From positions 51,311,429 to 51,375,428 of the forward strand of contig OY978525.1 in NCBI GenBank assembly GCA_963854835.1: 64,000 nucleotides of DNA, in the 5' to 3' direction. Positions within the stretch are counted from its first letter, which is position 1, and each line of letters starts with the position of its first letter. A program made the translations under genes and the position numbers. This document shows, one piece after another, positions 17,186 to 27,434 of the stretch. This DNA is from Megamerina dolium. Taxonomy: Eukaryota > Arthropoda > Insecta > Diptera > Megamerinidae. The notes under the pieces were generated by a model that did not search any database, was not told the DNA's origin, and saw only the letters and a program-made list of their open reading frames with translations.

Positions 17186-19551
17186 TTATTCATCGACCAT
17201 CATATTAGATTCATTCTCGAGTTCTTCCATAATATCTGCTGTAATATTAATATTTCCCCATGCATAAGTGTCAACATTATTGGGCTTAATGTAGCGTTTG
17301 TCATCGTTATGACTCAAGACAACTTTTTTCAAAACTTCAGTATATACTGTATGTAATCTACTTTTAAACAAACGTATACTGTCATAACACATTTTATGGT
17401 TTAATAGGCAATTTCGGAAATCATCAATTTTTAGTTTTTTAGTAACACTTTTCGCTACACCTTTAACCTTTTTCATTTCTTTTTTCGTTACATCTTCACT
17501 ATCAGTAAGAATGGAATACATTTTTGCCCTAAGCCCAATAAATTGCCGTATAACTACCCCATTCATCTCATCCTTCATAACACCTAAAACTTTTTTATTC
17601 CTCGAGGGAATTTTGAACGGGTTGTTTTCTGAATAACCCGATGTATCAAACCTCGTCTCAATATCTGGAATGATTTCTTTGTAGAAATCATCCGTTCTAA
17701 TGGTGTAAATGAAGGAATCAGTGTCCATGTAATTTAAGGAAAGTTTTTCTCCAAAAATCATACATAAGATATTTGGATAAATCGAGAACGCAAAACCCAA
17801 TATAAATGGGCTTATTATAGAATATTTTTTCTTTCCCTAATTCTATTGCAGCCATATCTTCAGTAAAATATTTGGCGCTATGAAAATTTGGTTTGGCTAA
17901 GAGTGCACGAGCACCTAAATGTTTTCCTTTACTTTCCCAGCTATCTACAATTTTTATATTTTTCCTTTTTTTAACATTTTCAATGGCTTTTCCGAAAATT
18001 GAGTTATTACTCAATTTATATAAATTTCTTTCGAATTCATTGGTGGCCATTTGCCGATATCGGGTATTGAGATCAATATAATTTTTCAGCCAGGGAGACT
18101 GATTAAATTGCAAAATTCTATGAATTTTTTTTAATTCTAGCCCATGCTTGAGACATTGCTGCAAATTTCGGTAATGAATAACATATTTTGTTTTATCCTC
18201 CAGATCTGCAATGAGCTTTGCATTTTTACCGTTAGGCGGAAGGCTATTCTGACAACAAAAAGGAAGATCATTATGAGCCGCATGGATATCGATGGGATAT
18301 TCTAAATCGACTTCTAAGATATATCCTTCATCTGATGTTGCAGATATTGAAAATACATCAAAATCATCAATATTTTCAACCCAATGAAACCCACCGTAAG
18401 GTAGATACTCGCACATGGCCCAACCGTATAAGTTATTTGCATCCAAATACACAATAGTATCTATAGGTTTAGTTTCATCAAAATTCTGCATGTATTTGTT
18501 ATTAGCCACAGAAGAGCATTCTGTTTCAGTCAAATTATTGTAAAAGTTCTCAATTGGAGGTAAACTTGTTTCAGATAGACGCTCCATAGAATTTATGTAT
18601 TCGTAGGGGGAAATTCCCTTTCGAGTGAGCAAGTCTAACTCGAGGGGGTTTTTAAATATTGAGCCAAGCAAATGAAAGTTTTGCTTGGGTAAGGTTTTCG
18701 CAAGTGTATCGAGACTTGCATTCAAAAATCTTAAAGAGTCTAGAAAACGAAGTTCCATGGTTCTTTCATCATTCACTTGAATGCGTTTTGACAAACAAAT
18801 GTATTTTTCTTTATTTGACGCAATAACATCGAAATAACCATCTGTTTTACTTAAATTTTTTACAAACAAGTGACAATCGTATGCCGAAAAATTATGAAAG
18901 AAAATTGAAATAAAATGACTAACTTGGAAATCCAAGTTACATTTTGAATGGGCTGCACCTCTAAATTCCCCAGTCAAATGACAATGATCTGCAACTTTTC
19001 GAAATTCTACGTTATTGGTATTCCAAAATTCTGTCCCGCATATATGACAGTTTTCTGCATCTATAAAGCTTAGTTTTTGTGCCGACGTCAACTTATTCAT
19101 TGGTTTAACATTGAATATATATCTTTGTGCCAAAGGTATGCATTCATTATAGATGCTGTCAACAAAATGCGTTGCAACATCTTCCTCAGGATTAGTTCTT
19201 ACATGCGTCCTAAAAATGTCTAGATTTTTATCGAAACTACACTTTATATAAAAACTGTATGCTATTGGCTTATGCTCCTGAATCTTTTTTATATTCTCCG
19301 AATGATCCTGATTTATTTCCCTCAACTCACACTCAAAATCTGCATAAATAACAAATGGTGCATTTAATGCTTTCCGAAAATTCTTAAATCTAAGTATATT
19401 ACAACCGTTCTCTTCAGTCGGTAGAGACGTAACTATTTTATCGCATACCAATATATGTTCTTCCAGAACCTCCTTGCTGTGGCTATACTGCAGGCAAAAG
19501 TTGCACATGTACATCGCTGTTTTATGCTTCGTCAATTGGCTTTTAATCAGT
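17186..19551 (-). pseudogene. Protein-primed family B DNA polymerase, exon 2 (one frameshift)
   Basis: This exon holds the exonuclease and polymerase domains: Exo I YADFECEL, Exo II HNFSAYDCHLF, Pol A YLDANNLYGWAM, Pol B LSNNSIFGKAIENV, and Pol C YMDTDSFIY. Two CxxC..H-type clusters (CNFCLQYSHSKEVLEEH and CHICGTEF) lie near the N-terminus. The frame changes at about 17718-17800, between Pol B and Pol C, where both frames read a similar YLMYDFW / ILCMIFGEK stretch, so one indel breaks the gene. The enzyme replicates the element using a terminal protein as primer. It is joined to exon 1 across a 93-nt intron. Confidence 0.88.
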
Positions 19552-19644
19552 CTGAAAAAAGAAACATTGTTTTAGTTAAAATTGTAAAAAAAAATAAAAA
19601 AAAACCCATAAAAAGAAAAAATAACAAAATTGTATAAAACTCAC
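19552..19644 (-). other. Spliceosomal intron in the Polinton polymerase gene
   Basis: On the minus strand the donor AAG|GTGAGTTTT and the acceptor TTTTTTCAG|ACTG bound a 93-nt AT-rich segment. Removing it joins exon 1 (ending NIS) and exon 2 (LIKSQLTKHK) in phase through a shared Arg codon. The segment contains stops in the coding frame, so splicing is required for a full polymerase. Confidence 0.85.
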
Positions 19645-20750
19645 CTTGAAATATTTTTAATCCAGATATAGTGAGAGTTTTCGGGATTACTTAGCAAGAG
19701 CAGATTAATATGGACCACTCTCAAGTTCCGTGTGCTGTAGTAGGGTCCAACAATAGCGTTTTCTTGTTCATTCAAACCGAAAACGTTTACGCTAATGTCT
19801 TCATTGTTGCTTTCAAAAATTCGAATGTCCTCTACGAGCAGGGGAAACACCAAACCTTTGAAATTCAGCACACGTCCATTGGGGAGTCTTATTGCGTCAT
19901 CATTTATGTTGATATCCACACAACTCGATGTTTTTATTTCGGAGAGAGCTGATATTATTGCCCATTTGAAGCAAAATTGATCATCATTTTTGATATTGAT
20001 GCACGCTTTTTTCTTAGAAACCCACTCGGGTGTCGCAATGTAAGATGACCCTCGAATTGGGGAAAAGCGATTTATATTTACTTCTAGGTGTGCTATCGAA
20101 CACAGAGTCCAACCGCTATCTCGTTCCTGGAACTCACTCATTTTCTTCATAATCACCTCCTCCATGTCATTCAGCAGAGAGGGAATATCTTCATTAATTT
20201 GGAGTACTTTCATTTTGGGTTGAAACGATTTCAAATCTGTTTGAATATCATCCAATTCATCCCCAAATTTTTTCATGTACACGCAAAAGAGTTCAATGTT
20301 GAACTTGATTGCACCATGTCTTGATAGGGTCTTCTCCAACAATTTGATGACTTTTTCGTTGGATCGCCCGAAAAACATTTTCGGAAGAATTATTTCTGCA
20401 TCCGGATTCTCATGTTTAAAACATTCAATCCTGCTTTTAAAAATGGTTGTGATTCTCTTGAAACCATTTTCTTCTTCCAGCAGCGCAGAATTGTTTTTGT
20501 GCCTCGTTGTGCGGATATGATGACTCCAGTTTTCTCGTCTAATAAACTGTTTGCAATCGTCACACATCCTAAAATGCTTTCCAGCATGCGTACTAGTGGT
20601 AGGCGGGGAGTCACTTCTTATATGAGAACTGGTGGTTGTGGTGGTGGTGGTGGTGGTGGATCGAGTAACACTATTCAAATGTTTGTTTTGCACATGAACT
20701 TTTAAATCATGAGCACGCTTATATGTTTTTCCACAAAACTTGCACTTCAC
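19645..20750 (-). CDS. Polinton DNA polymerase, exon 1 (N-terminal region)
   Basis: About 369 codons. It opens with a C2H2 zinc finger (KCKFCGKTYKRAHDLKVHV), followed by a Thr-rich linker and a second Cys/His module (MCDDCKQFIRRENWSHHIR). The rest is the N-terminal domain of arthropod Polinton polymerases, ending with HYIWIKNIS at the splice donor. The region has no ATG of its own at the start; the frame is joined upstream, across a one-base shift in an A9 run (plus-strand T run at about 20767-20775), to two more fingers. Confidence 0.8.
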
Positions 20751-20766
20751 TAAATTAATAGCATGG

Positions 20767-20944
20767 TTTTTTTTTCATGCTTTCTCAAGTCATTAGCACG
20801 TTTATACAGTTTTCCACACACTTTGCAGCCGAATGCTTTTGCAAGGTCCGGCCTATGCACGCACTCAATATGGCTTTTTAAATTACTTTTACGCGAGAAT
20901 ATTTGATCGCAAATTTTACACACGAATTTTGCCGTTTTTAAATT
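20767..20944 (-). pseudogene. Upstream zinc fingers of the polymerase gene, frameshifted
   Basis: The minus-strand frame reads two C2H2 fingers: FVCKICDQIFSRKSNLKSH and GCKVCGKLYKRANDLRKH, closely similar to the third finger at the start of the next segment (CKFCGKTYKRAHDLKVH). It then reaches a stop because of an indel in a run of nine A. No ATG is visible before a stop near 20945, so the 5' end of the gene may be spliced or lost. Such fingers probably help DNA binding. They are likely recent duplicates of one another. Confidence 0.7.
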
Positions 20945-21066
20945 TTATATTTTTCAAAATGTTCAGTTCAAATTAATTTCAAATACGCGTTCGAAGCGTT
21001 AGCCTTCAGGAAAATTGCCCTATTAAAATTTTACATTAAATTGTCACGCTTTATATATATATATAT

Positions 21067-21460
21067 ATGTTTTTGACTGCAGTTAGTTACACAAAAATTA
21101 TGATAAGAACCGCAACCACAAAAATTAAATATGAATATTAAATCAATTTTTTTGCATCATATCGTGTGAAATACTAATTCAAGCTAACCTAATTACCTAC
21201 CCCCTAATAAATATAAAAGAAATTACCTACCTCAATACGAAAACAACTGTAAATCATATGGAAATACAAAAAAAACATTCAAATATATCCGTCATGTATA
21301 CTTGCTATGCATATGATATTTCTTATTTTCTTAGTGTTAATGACTTATACACAAAAAATTCTAATCTCGTAAATAAATGCCATATACATACACACACGCA
21401 TATACATTGCTGCCGATCATGCTAGCTAGAAACTATCAAACCACTAAAAATAATTCACAT

Positions 21461-21497
<37 letters not shown>

Positions 21498-21970
21498 TGC
21501 CTTTGGTATACCTACCACATAGTCAATAAGCAGCAGCAGCTATAACTAAGCAACATAGCAACACACATACGTATGTGTATACTCACTATACAAAATACGC
21601 AACTCATGGTTGCTTGCTATGAACTTATGCCGCCCTAGTAACACACATCGAGTAATCTCACCTCCCCCATTACTCACACCGCCTACACCACACCCACCCA
21701 CGCTCCCAAAGTCAAGTCAATATGATGTCACTATGACCCCAAGGCATGACCCCATCTTGCCACGCCCCACTCCAACATCCTCCCCCAACCCCACCGTCCA
21801 CCAATTCCCATATATTTGCCACGCCTCTTGTTCTTGTTCTTCTTCTTCTTCTTCTTGTATCAATTCCCATATATTTGCTGCGCCATTTGCCATACATTTT
21901 GCCACACAATTTTCCCATACATTTGCTGCGCCATTTGCCCTGTATTTAGAAACCCCCTATTACTACTACT
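21067..21970. repeat. Polinton right terminal inverted repeat
   Basis: Reverse complement of 6141-7056, about 904 bp, ending ATTACTACTACT. A (CA)n tract near 21462-21493 and a shorter (TTC)n tract near 21837-21856 are the main length differences from the left arm. A short (TA)n tract borders it on the inside. Confidence 0.93.
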
Positions 21971-21976
21971 ATTCCG
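21971..21976. repeat. Target site duplication of the Polinton, right copy
   Basis: ATTCCG, identical to 6135-6140. Confidence 0.95.
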
Positions 21977-22373
21977 TTATGTCGTCATTTAAAAACTCCA
22001 GTTTATGGACTTCTTCGTATTTATATGGGAAACAGTCTTTAAATTTAATTTTTTGTCCATTGATTGTAAGTGACTCTGCTTCCATATCTATGATTGCTTG
22101 TAAAGGTTTTAAAAGGTTTTGTCCTAATATTCCGTCGAAATCTTTATTTCCCAAATATGTTAATTTCCATGCCATGAAGGCATCCTTATTAAACTCTTTT
22201 GGTAAAGGTGTTATTTTTTCGTATTTTATTAATATATCTCCATTTACAGCTCGACATTTTATTGGCTTAGGTAATAGTATTCTTTTATATTGTGATAATA
22301 GGTTTTCATTTAGGATCGATGTGGTTGATCCTGAATCTATAAGGCATTTTATTTCTGCATTTCCTATTTTCAA
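21977..22373 (-). CDS. pol: Gypsy 1 aspartic protease (left part of split pol)
   Basis: The frame carries the retropepsin motif KCLIDSGSTTSILN near its N-terminus and GNKDFDGILGQNLLKP, the second conserved element. It is open up to the Polinton edge. On the far side of the Polinton the RT frame resumes in the same phase. It starts 5 bp from the gag stop in a different frame, so pol was probably expressed by frameshifting or re-initiation. Confidence 0.85.
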
Positions 22374-22378
22374 TGCTA

Positions 22379-23530
22379 TTATCGGTAGACTTCCCTTGAG
22401 GCTTCTGAGAGAAAATTCCCTTCTTCAACGTAATCGATATCCATCGGTTCTGTATTATTTTGAGTGTTAAAGTGCCTCTGGTCTTGCCCCGCAGGATTTC
22501 TAAACTGTCCTGAAATCTGCCTGTATTGGCTTGGATAATTACTGCTTTGTCTGTACTGACCTAAATTATTGTTATTTTGTCTATATTGACCTGAGTTATT
22601 GTTGTTTTGTTTATATTGACCTGAGTTATTGTTGTTTTGTCTATATTGTATATTATATTGTTGGTTGTCTAAACTCTAATATTGTCTGTTAGTTCTGTAA
22701 TTATAATTCGGTCTTTGTGGATTGTTGTAATTTGGGTAAAATCTTTGATAATATTCTTGGTGATAATTTTTTTGTTTTTGATTAATATTTCTACATCTTT
22801 CATCTTTTAATAAACCATTTGTTTCTAAGTGATTATAAGCAACTCGAATGTTTTTAGTTCCACTATTAATAACTACTGATGCCAAGTTTATGTTTATATT
22901 ATCAGGAAAAGTTTTTAATATGATAGATTCCTTATTTGAAGGTTTGAATTCTTCAGGTTTACTTATATCATATTCGTATTTTTCGTTTAGTTTAGATAGT
23001 ATATTTCTTAAATTAATATAATAATCTCTTAAATTGCTATTATTTACCGTTGAGAATGCTTTCTGGTATAATTGATGGTATGTTTCTCGACCTCCAAAGT
23101 TATTGATAAGGGTCTTCTTCACTTCTTCCCACGATGTATTTGTTCCTAAAGTCCTTATAGCATGTAACGCTCCTCCTTGTATTTTATTTATGATTGCTCT
23201 GTTGTATACGTATTGTTTGGCATCCGGATCATTGTTGAGCAGTGGAAGAATCGTGTCGACTTCTCTTAAAAAGGATGTTAGAGCATAAGAATTATCGCCT
23301 CTAAATTCTTTGATGCGTTGGGCATCCTTTATAATTTCGCTTAGTGATAGTCCATGACCTTGTTGAACTTCGCTTTGAATTGGCATCTTTGAAATTATTG
23401 TATTTTGCACTTCGTTATTAGACGAGTCACTAGTTGAATTAGAATTTTCACTTTCTAGTTTTTTTCTTTCTTTTGTTGTTTGTTTATGATAGAACACTGT
23501 TGTTATTTTCTTAATTTTTGTTTTAGGCAT
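22379..23530 (-). pseudogene. gag: Gypsy 1 gag, one in-frame stop
   Basis: From ATG at 23530 the product has a basic N-terminus, then capsid-like sequence (IKEFRGDNSYALTSFLREVD, RAIINKIQGGALHAI, FGGRETYHQLYQKAFS). TAG at 22676-22678 interrupts the frame, which then runs on through a repeated Gln/Asn-rich block (QYRQNNNNSG units, four or five copies) to a stop at 22379. There is no CCHC knuckle; the Q/N/Y-rich repeats and basic residues may serve in RNA binding. Loss of one codon to a stop is the only lesion seen. Confidence 0.8.
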
Positions 23531-23725
23531 TTAATTATTTTATACTTTGCTCTATTATTATTGTTTTTTTCTTTGTTAGCACTTTAGATTTTTCAAAGTT
23601 TTCTTTTACAATTTGTTGTTTTAATGTTTCACAAAATCTTTGGATTTCGCGGTTATTTTTACAAGTTCTTCAGAATTTGTTTTATTTGCGATTTGCGGTG
23701 GTTCTCACAACTTCTTTTGAATTTG

Positions 23726-23743
23726 TCCCGTTCGACTGCACCA
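23726..23743 (-). promoter_or_regulatory. Putative primer-binding site of Gypsy 1
   Basis: On the minus strand TGGTGCAGTCGAACGGGA has the TGG start and tRNA 3'-end character expected for a primer-binding site, about 200 nt before gag. The LTR would then end just to its right, but I found no second LTR copy to confirm this. Confidence 0.5.
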
Positions 23744-24189
23744 CTTATAAATCTTACGATTCATGAAAATAAAAATAATAATAATGAATGAATCTTAACC
23801 TTAGAATCTTTAGATCCTAATTCAAAAAATAAAAGTGAATTTTTATTTAAATTGTCAACCGTTTATTCTGATTGTTAGATTAAGACTAAATTTTACAATT
23901 GCTTACTTGCTATATCATAACTGTTCAATATTGTTTTTCTTTCTCTTGTCTTGTTTTCGTCATTGGCTAACATTTTTGCTGACGGTTCGAGTTTTGTTAC
24001 TATTACAATATTGTTTGATTACGATTGATATTATACTTTTAAGTTTATTGACTTATGCCAATAAACTATTACGTGAAATAGTGGTTTTGAAATACTTATT
24101 GCAAAATGTGTTGATATTGCTAGATTGTTATGATGAAATATATTAATAGTGTTACTTATGGATCTTATTTCTATGTTTATTTACTTATG
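23744..24189. other. AT-rich region, probable Gypsy 1 5' LTR/flank
   Basis: No gene. By position it should contain the 5' LTR of Gypsy 1. There is no recognisable repeat of it at the other end of the element. Confidence 0.35.
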
Positions 24190-24510
24190 TCAATAAACTT
24201 TTATGGGGAATACTGGAGGCTTTGACGTAACTCCCGCGTCCGTCAAGCCGGATATTTGTGAAAAGACGTTTTCTGTGATTGGCTGTATGGCCAGAGTATC
24301 TTCAGAGTCTGACGAACTTGAATCTTTCGATATATCTGTCACTCTTACTCTTGGAGTTAATCTTGAATAGCCAGTGTTTTCACCGTGTTTCGTTAAAGGT
24401 TTGGTGATAAGCTGTTCAGGGTTTCTCATAACGGACTTAGCAGCCGTGATTTGAGAAGTGGTAGCCGCCACCCCAGTGAGTGAGAGACTGGCTGTGTTTG
24501 TATCAGCCAT
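24190..24510 (-). CDS. Possible gag N-terminus of another retroelement
   Basis: A 106-aa frame beginning MADTNTASLSLTGVAATTSQ, with a Ser/Asp/Glu patch (SKDSSSSDSEDT). No domain is recognised. An initiating Met just downstream of an LTR-like region (24560-25080, minus-strand direction) suggests the start of a retrotransposon gag. A host gene exon cannot be excluded. Confidence 0.3.
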   Translation of the reverse strand: MADTNTASLSLTGVAATTSQITAAKSVMRNPEQLITKPLTKHGENTGYSRLTPRVRVTDISKDSSSSDSEDTLAIQPITENVFSQISGLTDAGVTSKPPVFPIKVY

Positions 24511-24559
24511 GTAGGCGAGGATAATTTTGAATGGAAACGGTGTCCCATAGAGTTCATTT

Positions 24560-25080
24560 TATTTATTATTATTATTGTTTTTTTTATAAGTATTGGTTTC
24601 ATAAATTCTTCCCACGAGTAGTCTGGAAGTAGAAGTCACTCTTGATAGAGCCATATTGCCAAGGGTAGCATAGCTTAAAACAGAGGGGCGGGAGGTATTC
24701 TGTACTACTATATATAGTAACTATTTATTTAATCATCTCTATTTACACTCAACTATTTACAATAACTCTTTAATGTACTTGCGACCTTTGCCTCTGATAC
24801 TGTATCAATATTTGCGCGATCACTTTCGGAATTCATTTGATGTCATAGCTGGCCCTATTTATACTCTGTGCAACACTCCAGAATCTTCTTTTATCATATT
24901 CGAGTTTCTTCTCTTTCTTTCTCGTTGGTTTGTTCTAGTTATCGCCTATTCCTTTTTGTCAGCATTCGTTTCGATGCTACCATTATTCGTGATATTCACA
25001 ATAACCATCGATACTCGTTACTCTGCTCTCCTCTTAACCTTAACACGAACAAGTTTTTATACTTCCCCCTGATATGACGC
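24560..25080 (-). repeat. Probable LTR between Gypsy 2 pol and a gag-like frame
   Basis: Non-coding sequence with a TATATATAGT stretch. Part of it (TTATCGCCTATTCCTTTTTGT and the following ATTCGTGATATTCACAATAA) recurs in diverged form at 54575-54655. It lies where the 3' LTR of Gypsy 2 would be. Exact ends were not found. Confidence 0.4.
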
Positions 25081-25347
25081 AAGTCGCTCCAAGTGCACTA
25101 CTTTAAATTTTGCCCTTTTATTCCAGACACGTTGAATACTATACACTACGTTATTTATTTTTGTTATTATATCATATGGTTCTTCGTAATGAGTCTGTAG
25201 TTTAGGGGGCAGGCCTTTCTTTCGTTGTGGAATTTGGCTTCATCTTATTGCTTATCATCTGCGACCGCTCTCTGCTGAACTGATGTACTTTATCCAACTG
25301 TTCCCGCTTTTCGCTAGTGTAGTTACCTTCGATTGATCTCGTTGGTG

Positions 25348-25566
25348 TTACGACTCTAAATCAGCTGGCAGTCTTAACTCGTTTCCAAAAATTGCCATTG
25401 CTGGTGTAGTAGCCGTCGTATCATGTTGTGCGCATCGATATGCCATGAGGAACATTGGTATATTTACATTACAGTCTCTTTCTTTCTTTCTTTCTACGAC
25501 TTTTCTGAAATATTCCTCCAAGGTACTGTTAAGTCGTTCTACCATGCCATCAGATTGTGGATACAA
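25348..25566 (-). pseudogene. pol: Gypsy 2 integrase, C-terminal piece
   Basis: Contains the third catalytic residue region (YPQSDGMVERLNSTLEEYFR) and the following FLMAYRCAQHDTTATTPAM, typical of Gypsy integrases. The upstream part of the core lies on the other side of the Jockey insertion. Confidence 0.75.
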
Positions 25567-26093
25567 ATGTTTTTTTTTTTAATATTATTGAATCTTTCTA
25601 AAATACCTAGAAACTAATAATAAGTATTTAAATCTTCCATCACAATTTGTGGAGTCACGAGGTATAGCAATTTCACAGCATATTCAGTGTGTCTTTTCTT
25701 TTTAATCGACGGTGCCCCGTGCTCAGCAACAATTGCCTAGCAAGGGGATTCGGATGATTGTGTAATTTCTGAATGTAGCTTCTGCAGGACATTGCAACTT
25801 CCTCAGAAATTGTGGGTACATTTAAATCTCGATGGATGTTAACGTTCCTCATATACCAAGGTGCGTTTACAATAATTCGCAGACACTTGGATTGTATTCG
25901 CTGCAATTTTTCGATATTAGAGGGAGATGCGGTGCCCCAAAACTGAATACCATAAGTCCAGATTGGCTTCAGGATTGCTTTATATAATAGCACTTTGTAT
26001 TCGGATTCAACTTTGATCTTTTGTGTAACAGCCACCATAACTGATTAATTTTAAGCTTGATCTGTGTTTTCTTTGCCTCTATGTGATTTTTCC
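25567..26093 (-). mobile_element. 5'-truncated Jockey LINE fragment inside Gypsy 2 integrase
   Basis: On the minus strand this is the last 0.5 kb of the same Jockey family as 27778-30822: the protein tail KVLLYKAILKPIWTYGIQFW and LQRIQSKCLRIIVNAPWY, ending in a poly-A (plus-strand T run at 25570-25580). It diverges from the longer copies at about 26093, where Gypsy integrase resumes. No clear target duplication was found. Confidence 0.85.
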
Positions 26094-26313
26094 AAAGGAT
26101 TCGAACTGATTCGAAATTTCGAGTTTGGTTTGAGTGTAACTCCATCGGTACACCGAAACAAGTAATCCATTGGTTGACGAATACATCCGCAACTTTACTA
26201 GCTTCTTGATTTGGAATGGGGTATTCTTCAGGCCATTTACTGAAGTAATCTATAACCACTACAACATACTTGTTCCCCGAGTTGCTTGTTGGAAATGGTC
26301 CAGCTATGTCCAT
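26094..26313 (-). pseudogene. pol: Gypsy 2 integrase core, left piece
   Basis: MDIAGPFPTSNSGNKYVVVV holds the first catalytic Asp. The second position reads HSNQTRNFES where the family has Asp (HSDQGRNFES occurs in its relative near 60228), so a catalytic residue is lost. The frame then runs into the Jockey fragment. Confidence 0.75.
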
Positions 26314-26336
26314 AGCAATTCGCTCAAATGGAGCAC

Positions 26337-26888
26337 CTACGGTGTAGGGTGCATCTTACCTCGACTTTTCTTAGTGGGACCTTTGGCCATTACACATTGC
26401 TTATACTTCCGAATACAATCAGCGACATGCCCTCCACTGGAAGCTATCACTTCACTTATTCTTGCCTTGGGTGCCACTAGAAGATCATTACTGGTTTTTC
26501 CATCTTCACTTTCCCATGTTCGGAATAAACATCCGTCTCGTAAGTGCAGGCTTTGCCACTGCGCCCAGTGTGTCTTTGCTATTGGACTCTCATTAGCCAT
26601 TTCTTGCCAATCTGGACGTATGCCCTGATCCTTGTATTCCATAATCTTTACGAGATCTGGGTCATTCCGCCGATCTTCTTGCACTCGCTCGATGGTCCAT
26701 GACTCCTCCGGCAATATATTCGTAAGTCGTTTGTCGACAATGTGCTCCTTGCTTTCCACTTGAGACCAATGTTTACATTCCATTTTGGAAGGACGACGAG
26801 ATAGAGCATCTGCGTTGCTGTGATGTCCTCCTTTATGATACTCGATTGTAAAATCATAACACTGCAGCCTTTCGATCCAGCGCGCCAA
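26337..26888 (-). pseudogene. pol: Gypsy 2 RNase H end and integrase zinc-binding region
   Basis: Starts ARWIERLQCYDFTIEYHKGG and SNADALSRRP, the end of RNase H with its catalytic Asp. It is followed by a linker and HVADCIRKYKQC, part of the HHCC zinc motif. The same linker (PDLVKIMEYKDQG) occurs in the relic at 59402-60262, showing one family. Confidence 0.75.
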
Positions 26889-27434
26889 TTATCCTTCTGG
26901 GTTTTTAAATTGTAATAACCACCTTAGCGCTGAGTGGTCAGTTCTTAGATGAAATGACTGACCGTACAAGTATTTATGGAAATACTTTACCCATTCCAGT
27001 ATTGAGAGCAACTCTCTTCGAGTGAGACAGTAGTTTCTTTCTGGATTCGGCAGGATTTTATTATAGTATGCTATCACTTTTCTTTCCCATTTATTCTTTC
27101 GTGTTAGAGCATGCATACTGCTGGCGATGTTTGAAAATCCAGAAACAAATCGTCTATAGTAGGTACATAAGCCTACGAAGCTTCTTAACTCATGTAGATT
27201 CGCTGGAATAGGCCATTTTTGTAGTGCTGCTTCTTTCTCCTCGTCGGTATGTATCCTTTTCGTTGTTACTTTATGACCAAGATATTTAACTTCTCGCCTG
27301 AAGAGTAAACACTTTTTCATATTCGGTTTAAGCCCTGCTGATTGTATACGCTCAAATACTTCTTTCAACTTTTCCATGTGGTCGTTAAAATCGTTTCCCA
27401 TCACGATAATATCAGCGAGGTACACAAAGCACAT
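26889..27434 (-). pseudogene. pol: Gypsy 2 RT thumb and RNase H
   Basis: Reads CFVYLADIIVMGNDFNDHMEKL, where the active-site YLDD has become YLAD. It goes on with VKYLGHKVTT, the RNase H start, and LTRRELLSILEWVKYFHKYL. The RT cannot be active. To the right, up to 27770, the RT palm and fingers persist with frameshifts and stops ([16 protein letters not shown] in one frame). Confidence 0.8.

Larger units (their letters stand above)
6141..21970. mobile_element. Polinton/Maverick element, 15,830 bp, complete ends
   Basis: Long inverted repeats, an AG-starting terminus, a 6-bp ATTCCG duplication, and the set PolB + retroviral-type integrase + packaging ATPase + adenain-like protease + PLA2 minor capsid protein identify a Polinton (Maverick), a self-synthesising transposon with virus-like morphogenesis genes. 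Most core genes are on the minus strand; PLA2 and protease are on the plus strand, diverging from the ATPase. Several genes carry one lesion each, so it is probably not autonomous now. It sits inside the Gypsy 1 pol gene and is therefore younger than that insertion. Confidence 0.96.
3608..23743 (-). mobile_element. Ty3/Gypsy retrotransposon 1, split by the Polinton at 6141-21970
   Basis: On the minus strand the order is primer-binding-like site (23726-23743), gag (23530-22379), protease (22373-21971), then, after the inserted Polinton, reverse transcriptase, RNase H and integrase (6134-3608). The protease frame and RT frame meet in phase at the 6-bp target duplication, so the Polinton landed in an open pol gene. 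The RNase H-integrase part is broken by stops, frameshifts and a deletion. No pair of LTRs was found, so both outer limits are approximate. It is related to LTR elements that resemble retroviruses; I see no envelope gene. Confidence 0.85.
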
